In this document: piece by piece, positions 27,316 to 35,671 of the stretch
Numbering within the stretch: position 1 is the first letter of the stretch
Layout: every line of letters starts with the position of its first letter
DNA from: Anaerolineae bacterium
GTDB taxonomy: Bacteria > Chloroflexota > Anaerolineae > Promineifilales > Promineifilaceae
NCBI GenBank assembly: GCA_023384355.1
Contig: JAHDWL010000001.1
Coordinates: forward strand, 124,001-188,000
Direction of reading: 5' to 3'
Length of the DNA: 64,000 nt
Notes under the pieces: generated by a model
Database searches by the model: none
What the model was told of the DNA's origin: nothing
What the model saw: the letters and a program-made list of their open reading frames with translations, nothing else
Translations under genes and position numbers: made by a program

Positions 27316-27352
27316 CAGAGGCCCGGCATCATGACAAAATGCCTGGCCTCTG
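27316..27352 (-). terminator. Hairpin downstream of the NBR1/SdrD-like lipoprotein gene
   Basis: Arms cagaggcc...ggcctctg extended by ggcat/atgcc after one mismatch, with a nine-base loop. It lies about 15 bases beyond the stop codon at 27367 on the minus strand. No T-run follows, so it may act as a Rho-assisted terminator or an mRNA 3' end stabiliser. Confidence 0.5.
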
Positions 27353-27366
27353 CTCTGCAAGGTGAT

Positions 27367-29178
27367 TTATTCCGCGTGATCCCAGCCGAAATCGACCGTC
27401 AGGCGCTGTTCTCCTGCCGCTAATCGGATACCCAGGCGGCCTGTTCCGGGCGCCGGGTAGGTCCAGTTGCCAGGGATCAAAATGTCTACATTTTCCGGAC
27501 TCAGAGCGTCTATAGATACGCAATAAATATCGGCGTCCAATCCTTCAAAGCGATAGAGGCCGTCAGCGTCCGTAACTGTCGTCGCCATACGATTGGCCGG
27601 GGTAGGCACGCCGCCTTCGGGACAGGCTCCGCGGCCGAGGATGACGGTTATGCCCGGTATCGATGTCTCGTTGGCGTCAAACGTCCCGTTGCCACGATAG
27701 AAGCCGCTGCCTTCCGCGGTCTCGACGCACCCGCGCGAGGGCGACCCGTTCGTCAGGAAACAGGTGTCATTCCACACGACACCACCGATGACGGCTGAAC
27801 CCGCGGTGGGTGGCCCGACAAATTCTGCCCCCTCCTCGACGACGATTTGCACCCAGAAGGCATCCTCGTTTGCGCCGTTGATGCCGAACACTGTACCCGC
27901 GGCATCGCTGAGTTGCCAGTTGCTGCGGTAGGTGCCCGGCGTTGCCGGCGCGGTCAACGTGATCGAGACATCTTCCGTTTGTCCCGGAGCGACGGCATTC
28001 GCCAATTTCACCGTGCTTGTAATGCCCATCGCGTCGCCGCCGATGAATGCCACGGCGTAATCTTTTGTCCACGGACAGGTGCCGTTGTTGCGCAAGCGCC
28101 AGGAAGCCTCAAACTCGGCACCCGGCGGGAAGACGGTATTGTCCGGCACGGTCAGGTCCTGAACGAATTCAAAACTGTTTTTACAGTCACTGGCGGTTTC
28201 CGGCACCGGCAAGAAACTGAAGTCGAAACCGAAATCAACATCCGCCAGGGCTGCACTTTCGTCCAGCGTCACGGTGACGCTGTTGGTGCCGACACCGTTA
28301 CTAACGGGGAACGTCAGGACGCCTTCCTCGAGAATCGCCGCGTTTTCCTCGTCGGCTGTGTCGAGAAATACGCAATAGGTATCCGGCGTCGCATCCGCAA
28401 ACCGGTAGGCGCCGGACTCGTCAGTCTTGGCCACTACTTCGTCCCCTTCGGTGGCTGTGGTGCAATCTCCAGCCAACAACCGCACGCTGACGCCGGGGAT
28501 GCCGGGTTCATCATCAGCCCTGATGCCGTCCGCCTGAATGGTGTCGCCTGCGGCCGAGACCACGCAACCTTCCTCCAGGGTGACGCCTTCAGCGGCCAGA
28601 CCTGTCTGGCTGCAAACATCGTGCCAAATGAGACCACTGATTCCCGGCTCGGCCACCGGCGCCGCACCTGCTCCGGTCGTCTCGCTGTCCGGCGACACGT
28701 TGTCGACGGCCAAAGTGAACGATCCTTCAACGCCGTTAACCAGGACCGTATAGGTGCCGGCGGGCAAGCCTATGACGTCCAGCGGGATAGTTTCCTCGAA
28801 CGGGACGAGGGCCTGGGTGCAGTTCAATGCAGGCTGCCGCAAGGTGGTGACGGCGACCCGGAACGTCTCGCCGGTCTGCCGGGTAATAATCTCGTCGATC
28901 CTGGTGCAGGAATCAGGCAGGTTGCCGCGAGCAGTGACGCTGATCTGTACCGGAAATGATTCCATCACCAGAACGTCAACGCTGTCGACGGCCGCCTGGC
29001 CGCGCCTCGGCTCCGTCGATGCTGGGGTAGGCTCGACAGTGGGGCCAATCGTCGGCGTCGCGGCCGTTTCCCCGCTACCGGAAGAACACGCGACCAGGAC
29101 GGCCAGCGCGAACATAAAGGTAAACAGCAGCCCAATTCTGGCAATCAGCGCCGGCTTTTGATTATTTTCCTCGTTCAT
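27367..29178 (-). CDS. Surface lipoprotein with two SdrD-like B domains and an NBR1-type Ig domain
   Basis: A 603-aa exported lipoprotein: signal segment 12-30 and lipidated Cys31 (LVAC), then a Pro/Thr-rich spacer. Domains: a beta-sandwich at about 65-160; SdrD-like B domain 1 at 180-320 (GIPGVSVRL, TDESGAYRF, YCVFLD); an NBR1-like Ig domain at 333-448 (the W-R-L-R-N-x-G-x-C-P-W signature at about 360-370, then YRSNWQL); SdrD-like B domain 2 at 463-603 (IPGITVIL, TDADGLYRF). Probably an adhesin or wall-contact protein. The start at 29178 has GAGGAG eight bases upstream. The frame stays open to an ATG at 29427 near an extended -10; an N-terminally longer form cannot be excluded. Confidence 0.85.
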   Translation of the reverse strand: MNEENNQKPALIARIGLLFTFMFALAVLVACSSGSGETAATPTIGPTVEPTPASTEPRRGQAAVDSVDVLVMESFPVQISVTARGNLPDSCTRIDEIITRQTGETFRVAVTTLRQPALNCTQALVPFEETIPLDVIGLPAGTYTVLVNGVEGSFTLAVDNVSPDSETTGAGAAPVAEPGISGLIWHDVCSQTGLAAEGVTLEEGCVVSAAGDTIQADGIRADDEPGIPGVSVRLLAGDCTTATEGDEVVAKTDESGAYRFADATPDTYCVFLDTADEENAAILEEGVLTFPVSNGVGTNSVTVTLDESAALADVDFGFDFSFLPVPETASDCKNSFEFVQDLTVPDNTVFPPGAEFEASWRLRNNGTCPWTKDYAVAFIGGDAMGITSTVKLANAVAPGQTEDVSITLTAPATPGTYRSNWQLSDAAGTVFGINGANEDAFWVQIVVEEGAEFVGPPTAGSAVIGGVVWNDTCFLTNGSPSRGCVETAEGSGFYRGNGTFDANETSIPGITVILGRGACPEGGVPTPANRMATTVTDADGLYRFEGLDADIYCVSIDALSPENVDILIPGNWTYPAPGTGRLGIRLAAGEQRLTVDFGWDHAE

Positions 29179-29441
29179 AAATTCAACTCCTCTGTATTCG
29201 GTAAATACTCGAATATCAGGCGGTTCATTAGAGATTGATAGTTCGTCGGGACGAAATATAGTCGATTGAGTAGGTGTCGTCGCTGCCGGAGCGGGAATCG
29301 GCGGGATGATGGTGTCGCGTCGGAATAAGCCGCACTGTCCGCCGATTTCTGTTGGACTGTCGGTTTGGAGAGGACGCGCCTGGGAAGTGTTGCCTGAAGG
29401 CAATACACGTTCGGAGGATTGCTCCATATTGATGAGGACGG
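29179..29441 (-). other. Leader region of the lipoprotein gene, no separate gene recognised
   Basis: About 260 bases between a candidate promoter and the lipoprotein start, part of a 320-base stretch without an assigned gene. All three minus-strand frames are open over most of it, so openness is not evidence of coding. It holds the ribosome site of the lipoprotein gene at its proximal end. I see no riboswitch fold or repeat. Confidence 0.4.
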
Positions 29442-29450
29442 ATTGTAGCA
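29442..29450 (-). promoter_or_regulatory. Extended -10 promoter for the lipoprotein gene
   Basis: TGCTACAAT on the minus strand (TGn plus a five-of-six -10 hexamer), immediately after the terminator hairpin of the upstream operon. Transcription would begin near 29435, giving a leader of about 255 bases to the chosen start at 29178, or only a few bases to an in-frame ATG at 29427. Confidence 0.5.
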
Positions 29451-29453
29451 CAA

Positions 29454-29488
29454 AGCCTGCCGGCCACATAACGCCGGCCGGTTAGGCT
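29454..29488 (-). terminator. Terminator of the holB-S2P-like-phosphatase operon
   Basis: On the minus strand the arms agcct+ccggcc / ggccgg+aggct form a two-part stem with a ten-base loop, 13 bases after the phosphatase stop, followed by TTTG. The GC stem is strong but the T-run is short. Confidence 0.55.
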
Positions 29489-29501
29489 TCTGAATCTCCA
29501 C

Positions 29502-30293
29502 TTACTCGCCACGAACCAGCGCCATTACCTGCTCGTATAAAACCCCATTGGTGGCTATGGCTTCACCGCCGTAGATGGTCGGTGTTCCGCGCCAATCCGT
29601 GAACGTTCCGCCGGCTTCCTCAAGGATTATCTGTAATGGTCCGCAATCCCACAGGGCCATCACCGGATCGAGCATCACCTCGGCGCGGCCTGTAGCGACG
29701 AGGGCGTAGCCGTAGGCATCGCCCCATGTGCGTTGAATATAGGTCTTTTTTATCAGGCGCTGAAATGCCTCTTCACGTCCGAACGCCGCGAATGTGTTAA
29801 GGTCGCTGGCCAGCATGACGGCATCAGCCAGCGTGGATACGCCGGAAACGCGCGAGCGGCGGCCGTTCCAATAACAGCCATGACCGCGCGCGGCATACAC
29901 TGTCTCGTTAAGGCCGGGAAAATGGATTACTCCAAGCAACGGTTCGTTATCCCTCACGAGGGCCAACAGGACAGAATAGAGCGGGACGCCGCTGACGAAC
30001 GACTTCGTGCCGTCGATGGGATCGATAATCCAGGTATAATCGTCGCCGGTCTCGTCGCCGGGTGACGCCCCGAATTCTTCGCCGATCAGGGCATGGGCCG
30101 GCCAGCGTGTGGTGATAAGCTGTCTCAGTTTTTGTTCCGCCTCGCGATCGGCGATCGTGACCGGCGAATTGTCAGCCTTGCGCTCGGCCACCAGACCCGT
30201 TTGAAAGTGGGACAGGGTGACGCGACCCGCCTGCCAGGCCGCATCGAGGGCGAACTGGAGCAGATCATCCAGTGATGGATCAGATGAGGTCAT
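29502..30293 (-). CDS. hisN: Inositol monophosphatase-family phosphatase, histidinol-phosphatase type
   Basis: A 263-aa Mg2+-dependent phosphatase. Metal ligands are visible: Glu72 (GEE), Asp91 and Asp94 (DPIDGTKSF) and Asp216 (WDCGPLQIILEEAGG). WDCGPLQIILEEAGG together with the TKSFVSG motif fits the HisN branch (histidinol phosphate to histidinol) better than inositol or FBP phosphatases, but side activity on other sugar phosphates is common. No other his genes are here. It is the last gene of a minus operon, 8 bases after the S2P-like gene, and closed by a hairpin. The gene symbol is a family-level guess. Confidence 0.8.
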   Translation of the reverse strand: MTSSDPSLDDLLQFALDAAWQAGRVTLSHFQTGLVAERKADNSPVTIADREAEQKLRQLITTRWPAHALIGEEFGASPGDETGDDYTWIIDPIDGTKSFVSGVPLYSVLLALVRDNEPLLGVIHFPGLNETVYAARGHGCYWNGRRSRVSGVSTLADAVMLASDLNTFAAFGREEAFQRLIKKTYIQRTWGDAYGYALVATGRAEVMLDPVMALWDCGPLQIILEEAGGTFTDWRGTPTIYGGEAIATNGVLYEQVMALVRGE

Positions 30294-30301
30294 TGCTTTT
30301 C

Positions 30302-30865
30302 CTATTCCTGAATAATGACCATTCGCTTGCGATGTGTGTCCCGGTATCGCTTGATGGTTGTCCCATCCGTCTCCATGAACGGTAAGGGAAAGAATGCTCC
30401 CAGGGTAAAAACGAGCAGGTTCTCAAGAGCGAGTAATAATCCGAGCATGAAGCCGAGGGGGCTGAAAGCGCGCATGACCAGCGCGAACATCCCGCCGGCA
30501 AGCGCCAGCATCGCGCTGGAACGCGGCCCACCCAGCGCTCTCTCGACATGGATTTCGGGCGGCAGTTCCGGTTCGTTGGTTGGGTAGATCGATGTGCCGA
30601 GAACGGACCATAAATGAACGCCGTCCATTGGATAGCCTGTCTGTTCCGCGGCGCGAGCGTGGCCCATCTGGTGCCAGATTTCTGACAGGAAATGGAACAC
30701 TGTTGCCAGAAGACCACCGGTGAGCGCCTGGCGCGGCCTCAGCCGGAACACCTTCAGCCCCAGCAAACTGAAGACGGGCCACAGTAAAATGAAGCCCCCG
30801 ATAGCCGACGGCGCGGCGGTGATCTTTAATTTCCCTATCTTCCCCAAGGAATACTTCGCGGTCAT
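30302..30865 (-). CDS. Site-2-protease (M50)-like membrane protein with HQxGH in place of HExxH
   Basis: A 187-aa membrane protein with about four hydrophobic stretches (22-38, 48-62, 115-133, 138-162). The zinc motif expected as HExxH is HQMGH at 65-69, in the M50-like context H-Q-M-G-H-A. The second conserved region, a Pro-rich loop ending in Asp-Gly, is present as FFPLPFMETDG with Asp167. Replacing the catalytic Glu by Gln should abolish peptide hydrolysis, so this looks like a pseudoprotease that could still bind metal or a membrane peptide. Lies between holB (21 bases) and the phosphatase (8 bases), clearly in one operon. Confidence 0.65.
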   Translation of the reverse strand: MTAKYSLGKIGKLKITAAPSAIGGFILLWPVFSLLGLKVFRLRPRQALTGGLLATVFHFLSEIWHQMGHARAAEQTGYPMDGVHLWSVLGTSIYPTNEPELPPEIHVERALGGPRSSAMLALAGGMFALVMRAFSPLGFMLGLLLALENLLVFTLGAFFPLPFMETDGTTIKRYRDTHRKRMVIIQE

Positions 30866-30886
30866 CGGTCGATCTCTCTGAGTTGT

Positions 30887-31906
30887 TCAACCTGATCGTG
30901 GGTAGGTGAGTAGCAAATTTTCAAGCAGCAACCGCGCGTTGGCGTTTTGGCCTAACTGCCGCAACGCGACCTCGGTTTGCTTGAGCGATGCCAGCAACCG
31001 GACGCGCGGCAATCCGACGGCCATTTCATGCAGCAACTCGACTTCGTCGATATTACTGAGCCTGTCGCCGGCTTGCCTGTCGAAGGCCAACAGCGCCAGA
31101 TCGCGCCACCAACTGAGCCAGGTGCGCAGGATTGCCGGGAGTGTCTCGGTTTTGCGCGACATCGTTTCGGCCAAGGTGAATCGGGCGATCAGAGAGCCGT
31201 TCAGGGCCTGGTGCAACGTGTCAAGATGTGCCTTCCTCTCTTGCAGCAAACCTGCTTCGCGTGCGGCCAGGATTGCCCAGCCGAGGCGGCCGTCGGCCAG
31301 ATGCGCCAGCAAGTTGGCCGTCTCCGGTTTGACATGATGGCGTGTCATTAATGTTTCCTCGATGAGGACGGTCGGGATAGGTCGCAGGCTAACCGTCCGG
31401 CAACGAGAGTTAATCGTCGGCAGCAGTGCATCGCTGTCTGTGGCGGTCAGGATGAGAACCACATTGCTTGGCGGCTCTTCCAGCGTCTTCAGGAAGGCGT
31501 TGGCCGCGTTCGGATTGGCGGTGTCGAACCGCTTGAGGATGGCGACCTTGTAGTGGGCTTCATAAGCCGACAGGTTGAGGTCCTGTTGCAGTCGCCGAAT
31601 TTGTTCAATCTTGATTGACTGGGCGCCGCGCTCGCTGATTTCAGGCAGCACGACGCGAACATCAGGGTGTCGGTCGGCGGCGATTAGAAGACAGGCCCGA
31701 CACTCGCCGCACGGGCGTTGGCCGTCCGCGGCGGTGCAATTCAGCGCTTGCGTGAAGGTCCGCGCCAGCGTCATCTTCCCGATCTGGTCAGGACCGGTGA
31801 TGAGATAGGCGTGGCCCACACGATGATGGCGAATCGAAATGGCCAGCAAACGCACGGCCCAATCGTGTCCAACGATAGCTTGCCACCCCGGCGCGAGCAA
31901 ATCCAT
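30887..31906 (-). CDS. holB: DNA polymerase III, delta' subunit
   Basis: Clamp-loader subunit of 339 aa. AAA+ fold with a degenerate Walker A (GPDQIGKMT: the Ser/Thr after Lys is Met), as expected for the non-hydrolysing delta' subunit. A zinc module CGECRAC follows, then LKTLEEPP and the SRC motif (NSRCRTV) that serves as arginine finger in the loader. The ATG at 31906 is preceded six bases earlier by TACAAT on the minus strand, with no ribosome site: probably leaderless. First gene of a three-gene operon; divergent from hutH with only 60 bases between the starts. Confidence 0.92.
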   Translation of the reverse strand: MDLLAPGWQAIVGHDWAVRLLAISIRHHRVGHAYLITGPDQIGKMTLARTFTQALNCTAADGQRPCGECRACLLIAADRHPDVRVVLPEISERGAQSIKIEQIRRLQQDLNLSAYEAHYKVAILKRFDTANPNAANAFLKTLEEPPSNVVLILTATDSDALLPTINSRCRTVSLRPIPTVLIEETLMTRHHVKPETANLLAHLADGRLGWAILAAREAGLLQERKAHLDTLHQALNGSLIARFTLAETMSRKTETLPAILRTWLSWWRDLALLAFDRQAGDRLSNIDEVELLHEMAVGLPRVRLLASLKQTEVALRQLGQNANARLLLENLLLTYPRSG

Positions 31907-31912
31907 ACCCGA

Positions 31913-31918
31913 ATTGTA
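31913..31918 (-). promoter_or_regulatory. -10 element of holB, leaderless geometry
   Basis: TACAAT on the minus strand ends 6 bases before the holB start codon, matching the acyP and hutH arrangement. No Shine-Dalgarno and no convincing -35. Confidence 0.55.
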
Positions 31919-31954
31919 CTCCGGCGCGTTAAAAGACGAAAACGTTCCCTCTGT

Positions 31955-31960
31955 TATAAT
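31955..31960 (+). promoter_or_regulatory. -10 element of hutH, leaderless geometry
   Basis: Perfect TATAAT ending 6 bases before the hutH ATG at 31967. It lies 36 bases from the divergent holB -10, so the two promoters must overlap in their upstream halves and could compete. Confidence 0.6.
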
Positions 31961-31966
31961 CGGTTC

Positions 31967-33520
31967 ATGGATCCATTGCTCATTTCCGGTGAAAATTTAC
32001 GCGTTGATGATGTCGTCGCTGTGGTGCATGGTCGGCCGGTAGCGCTCGATCCGGTTGCCCTGCCGCGCATGGAGCGATCGCGGGCGGCCGTCGAGAGCCT
32101 GGTGGCCGAGGGGCGTGCCGTCTATGGTATCACGACCGGCTTTGGTCGATTCAAGGACCGGCTTATTTCGCCTGACGAGGTGCGGACGCTGCAATCAAAT
32201 CTGGTTCGCAGCCACGCCGTCGGCGTTGGGCCAGATCTGCCCGATGATGTCGTCAGGGCGATGATTCTGGCGCGGGCCAATACGCTGGCGCTTGGTCATT
32301 CCGGTGCCCGTCCTGCCATCGTTCAACTGCTGCTCGAAATGCTCAATACCGGCGTCACGCCGCGCATCCCGTCACAGGGGTCGCTGGGCGCCAGCGGCGA
32401 TCTGGCGCCCCTGGCCCATCTGGCGCTGGTGGTTGTGGGCGAGGGGGAAGCCCGCTTTCAGGGTCGGTTGATGCCCGGCGGCGAGGCGCTGGCCGCGGCT
32501 GGGCTGCGGCCGATAAAACTGGAGGCCAAAGAGGGGCTGGCGCTGCTTAACGGCACGGCGCAAATGGTCGGCATGGGCGCGTTATTGGTACGACGGGCGA
32601 TCAATCTTGTCCTGACGGCCGACATCGCCGCCTGCCTGTCTCTCGAAGCGCTGCACGGCACGGATCGCGCCTATGATCCTCGTGTCCACGCCCTTCGCCC
32701 CCATCCGCGCCAGATTAATTGTGCCGATTTTTTGCGGCGTGTGCTCAAGGGCAGCAAATTCCTGCGTTCAGACGACCCGAACAATGTGCAAGACGCCTAT
32801 ACCCTGCGCTGCGTTCCCCAGGTTCATGGCGCGGTGCGTGACTCAATTGCATACGCCCAATGGGTCATCGATATCGAACTGAACACGGTAAACGACAATC
32901 CGATCATCTTCGTCGATGATGCGGGCGCAATCGATGTCGTCTCGGCCGGTAATTTCCATGGCGAGCCGGTGGCGTTGGCCATGGATTACGCCAAATTGGG
33001 GTTGACCGAGCTGGGCAACATGAGCGAGCGACGATGCGCCCGCCTTGTTGATGCTGACAGCAACGGCGCGGTCCTGCCGATGTTCCTGACGGCCAACGGC
33101 GGTCTGGAGAGCGGACTGATGATGGCCCAGTACACGGCGGCCGCTCTGGCATCCGAGAACAAGGTTTTGGCCCATCCGGCCAGCGCCGACACCATTCCCA
33201 CGAGCGCCAACGTCGAGGATCACGTCAGCATGGGTGCGGCGGCCGTGCGCCAGGCCGGGCAAATCCTGCAGCATGTGGAAACGATCGTCGCGATTGAACT
33301 ACTGCTGGCCGCGCAAGGGATCGACTTTCGACGCAGGGAGATGGGGTTGAGGGCGAGCGATCTGGGCGCGGGGTCGGCTGTGGCCTATCAAATGGTTCGG
33401 GAAGTTATCCCGTTTATTGAGCGCGATGTAGTTCTGTCGCCCCTCATTGAGCAGTCACGGCAGCTGGTGGCTGGAGGGGCGATCAAGCGGGCGGTAGAGC
33501 AGCAGTTGGGGATGGAGTGA
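31967..33520 (+). CDS. hutH: Histidine ammonia-lyase
   Basis: Converts L-histidine to urocanate and ammonia, the first step of histidine breakdown. 517 aa, family-typical. The MIO prosthetic group forms from Ala142-Ser143-Gly144 (GSLGASGDLAPL), the same numbering as the Pseudomonas enzyme; the inner loop Tyr is in YGITTGFGRF. SHAVGVG after QSNLVR agrees with histidine rather than phenylalanine or tyrosine as substrate, though the family is hard to split by eye. ATG at 31967 is fixed by TATAAT six bases upstream. No hutU, hutI or hutC neighbour: the rest of the pathway must be elsewhere. Confidence 0.93.
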   Translation: MDPLLISGENLRVDDVVAVVHGRPVALDPVALPRMERSRAAVESLVAEGRAVYGITTGFGRFKDRLISPDEVRTLQSNLVRSHAVGVGPDLPDDVVRAMILARANTLALGHSGARPAIVQLLLEMLNTGVTPRIPSQGSLGASGDLAPLAHLALVVVGEGEARFQGRLMPGGEALAAAGLRPIKLEAKEGLALLNGTAQMVGMGALLVRRAINLVLTADIAACLSLEALHGTDRAYDPRVHALRPHPRQINCADFLRRVLKGSKFLRSDDPNNVQDAYTLRCVPQVHGAVRDSIAYAQWVIDIELNTVNDNPIIFVDDAGAIDVVSAGNFHGEPVALAMDYAKLGLTELGNMSERRCARLVDADSNGAVLPMFLTANGGLESGLMMAQYTAAALASENKVLAHPASADTIPTSANVEDHVSMGAAAVRQAGQILQHVETIVAIELLLAAQGIDFRRREMGLRASDLGAGSAVAYQMVREVIPFIERDVVLSPLIEQSRQLVAGGAIKRAVEQQLGME

Positions 33521-33551
33521 GTCGACGGAGTCGCATCCATAAACCCATCAC

Positions 33552-34211
33552 TCAGCAAAAGGTAGTCCCGTTTATTACGAGGCGGAAATGACTCCCCAGA
33601 AATTCCGCCGCTTGTTTGACCATCACCATCCGATCCAGAAATATCTCGAAATATTCGATGACTGGAGCGTAATCGGCATCGATAGCGAGTTCAAGAATGA
33701 TGGTTTTGCCCGCAGCGTCGACCCCGATCGCGCTGCTCGTCGTCGCGTAATTGACCCTGTCGTGGATGTCGAAATCAGCGAAAGATTCCGCCTGCACGCG
33801 GCCGCGCTGGACGTCGGATTTGTCGGCGATGATAAGCGCGGCCGCTACCGGAGTGGTGGCGTATCCACGTTCCTCTTCATGGTTGCCGATGGCGTTGACA
33901 ACGAGGGCGCACTCGTCGCTGGGCATTCCCAGGCGACGCAGGATATTGAGGGCGATGAGGCTGCCGCTTTGGGCGTGATTCTGGCGATGGATGAGGTTGC
34001 CGATGTCGTGTAGATAACCGGCGATGGCCGCCAGCTCGCCCAGGCGCTCAGGCTGACCGCATTGACGCAAAATCTCCCGTGCTGTGGCGGAGACATACGC
34101 GGCATGACGAGGTCCATGTTCGGTATAGCCCAGTTCGCGCAGGTAGCGATTCGCGTAGTCAATCAGGGTGGCGACTTCTTCATCGTGTCGGACAACTTCC
34201 AGTGTAACCAT
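33552..34211 (-). CDS. HD-domain phosphohydrolase
   Basis: A 219-aa protein with the HD metal-dependent hydrolase motif: His36 (GPRHAAYV), His68-Asp69 (GYLHDIG), later His in HAQSGS and GNHEEE, and Asp in ADKSDV. Members hydrolyse nucleotides or cyclic nucleotides; the extra DKSDVQRGRVQ motif links it to a subgroup of HD proteins often labelled phosphohydrolase. Residues 150-219 may form a small dimerisation domain. It converges with hutH (31-base gap) and diverges from the thiolase gene. Substrate unknown. Confidence 0.82.
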   Translation of the reverse strand: MVTLEVVRHDEEVATLIDYANRYLRELGYTEHGPRHAAYVSATAREILRQCGQPERLGELAAIAGYLHDIGNLIHRQNHAQSGSLIALNILRRLGMPSDECALVVNAIGNHEEERGYATTPVAAALIIADKSDVQRGRVQAESFADFDIHDRVNYATTSSAIGVDAAGKTIILELAIDADYAPVIEYFEIFLDRMVMVKQAAEFLGSHFRLVINGTTFC

Positions 34212-34365
34212 GAGGCGATTCTCCGTTAAGGTATTTCAGGCGAAATATCTGCCGGGGCAGTCCTGAGTGGGGTACAATCCTGTCACCTTATTGTAGACGG
34301 CGCGGATGGAGCGGCCAACCCAGGCCCTGCATTTCATTCGCGATTATCAGCCTGAGAGGTTTGAG

Positions 34366-35634
34366 ATGAATGATGTCGTCATTATCGACGGCGTGCGCAC
34401 GGCCATCGGCCGCCATGCCGGGGCGCTATCTGATATGCGGCCGGATGATCTGGCCGCGTTGGTCATTCGGGAGATCGTGAAGCGGACGGGAGTCGATCCG
34501 GTCGAAGTCGAAGAAGTCTATTTCGGCTGTGCCAACCAGGCCGGAGAGGATAATCGCAACGTAGCTCGAATGGGCGCGTTGCTGGCCGGGCTGCCTCATT
34601 CTGTCGGTGGGGTGACGATGAACCGCCTCTGCGCCAGCGGCCTGAACGCGGTGAACCAGGCAGCGCGGGCCATTCGCAGCGGCGAGGGAGAGGTCTATAT
34701 CGCCGGCGGCGTGGAGAGCATGACCCGCGCGCCCTATTCATTGCCCAAGAACAGCCGTTCCTTTGGGCCGTCGGGTAACGTCACCGCGTGGGACACGACC
34801 CTTGGATGGCGCTATCCCAATCCGAAGATGGAAGCGTTGTTTCCGCTGGAAGCCATGGGGGAGACGGCCGAGAATATTTTTCAATTGAGTTGCGAGGGCG
34901 GCGTGGCCGGAGGCGAGATCACTCGCGAGGAGCAGGACGCCTTCGCTCTGGAGAGTCAGCGGCGGGCGCTGGAGGCCATCAATCGCGGCTATTTTCGCGC
35001 GGAGATCGTTCCCGTCGTCTTCCCGCAGCGCAAGGGTGACCCAATCGTCTTCGACACTGACGAACACCCGCGCATCAGGAAGGCGGATGGCGGCTACGTG
35101 CTTGATACGAGCCTGGAGACGCTCGCCAAACTCAAGCCCGTCTTCCGGCAGGGCGGTACGGTGACGGCCGGTAACGCCAGTGGTCTAAACGACGGCGCGT
35201 CGGCGTTGTTGCTTATGTCGGCCGACAGGGCCGAGACGCTCGGCCTGAAGCCGATCGCCCGTTGGGCCGGTTCGGCCGCCGCCGGGGTTGACCCGCGCAC
35301 GATGGGGCTGGGGCCGGTGCCGGCCACACGCAAAGCGCTGGACCGCGCCGGTCTGGCGATCGATGATATCGATCTCATCGAGTTGAATGAGGCGTTCGCT
35401 GTCCAGTCTCTGGCCGTCATGCGCGAGCTGGGGCTACGACCGGAGATCACTAACGTCAACGGAGGCGCGATAGCCCTGGGCCACCCGTTGGGTTGTTCAG
35501 GCGCGCGCATCCTGACGACACTGCTGCACGAGATGGCGCGTCGCCGGGTGGCCGGGGAGTCGATGCGCTATGGGTTGGCGACGTTGTGTGTGGGCGTGGG
35601 GCAGGGGGAGGCGACGATCATCGAATTGATTTGA
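34366..35634 (+). CDS. Acetyl-CoA C-acyltransferase (thiolase)
   Basis: Cleaves 3-ketoacyl-CoA with CoA in fatty or aromatic acid breakdown, or condenses acetyl-CoA in the reverse direction. 422 aa. Active-site Cys89 (NRLCASG), His373 ([10 protein letters not shown]) and Cys408 ([11 protein letters not shown]) match family numbering. The length and the [14 protein letters not shown] loop are closer to degradative PcaF/FadA-type enzymes than to biosynthetic ones, but chain length cannot be decided. ATG at 34366 is preceded by GAGAGG; a longer start at 34306 lacks a ribosome site. A TACAAT at 34273-34278 is a possible -10. Converges with the aldehyde dehydrogenase gene. Confidence 0.92.
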   Translation: MNDVVIIDGVRTAIGRHAGALSDMRPDDLAALVIREIVKRTGVDPVEVEEVYFGCANQAGEDNRNVARMGALLAGLPHSVGGVTMNRLCASGLNAVNQAARAIRSGEGEVYIAGGVESMTRAPYSLPKNSRSFGPSGNVTAWDTTLGWRYPNPKMEALFPLEAMGETAENIFQLSCEGGVAGGEITREEQDAFALESQRRALEAINRGYFRAEIVPVVFPQRKGDPIVFDTDEHPRIRKADGGYVLDTSLETLAKLKPVFRQGGTVTAGNASGLNDGASALLLMSADRAETLGLKPIARWAGSAAAGVDPRTMGLGPVPATRKALDRAGLAIDDIDLIELNEAFAVQSLAVMRELGLRPEITNVNGGAIALGHPLGCSGARILTTLLHEMARRRVAGESMRYGLATLCVGVGQGEATIIELI

Positions 35635-35671
35635 CGACCGCCGCTCCCGGAGCCCGTCCCATGTCCGGCCT

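Noticed and set aside
31967-33520. A hut operon around hutH
   Set aside because: Neighbours are holB and an HD protein; no urocanase, imidazolonepropionase or HutC-like gene is present.
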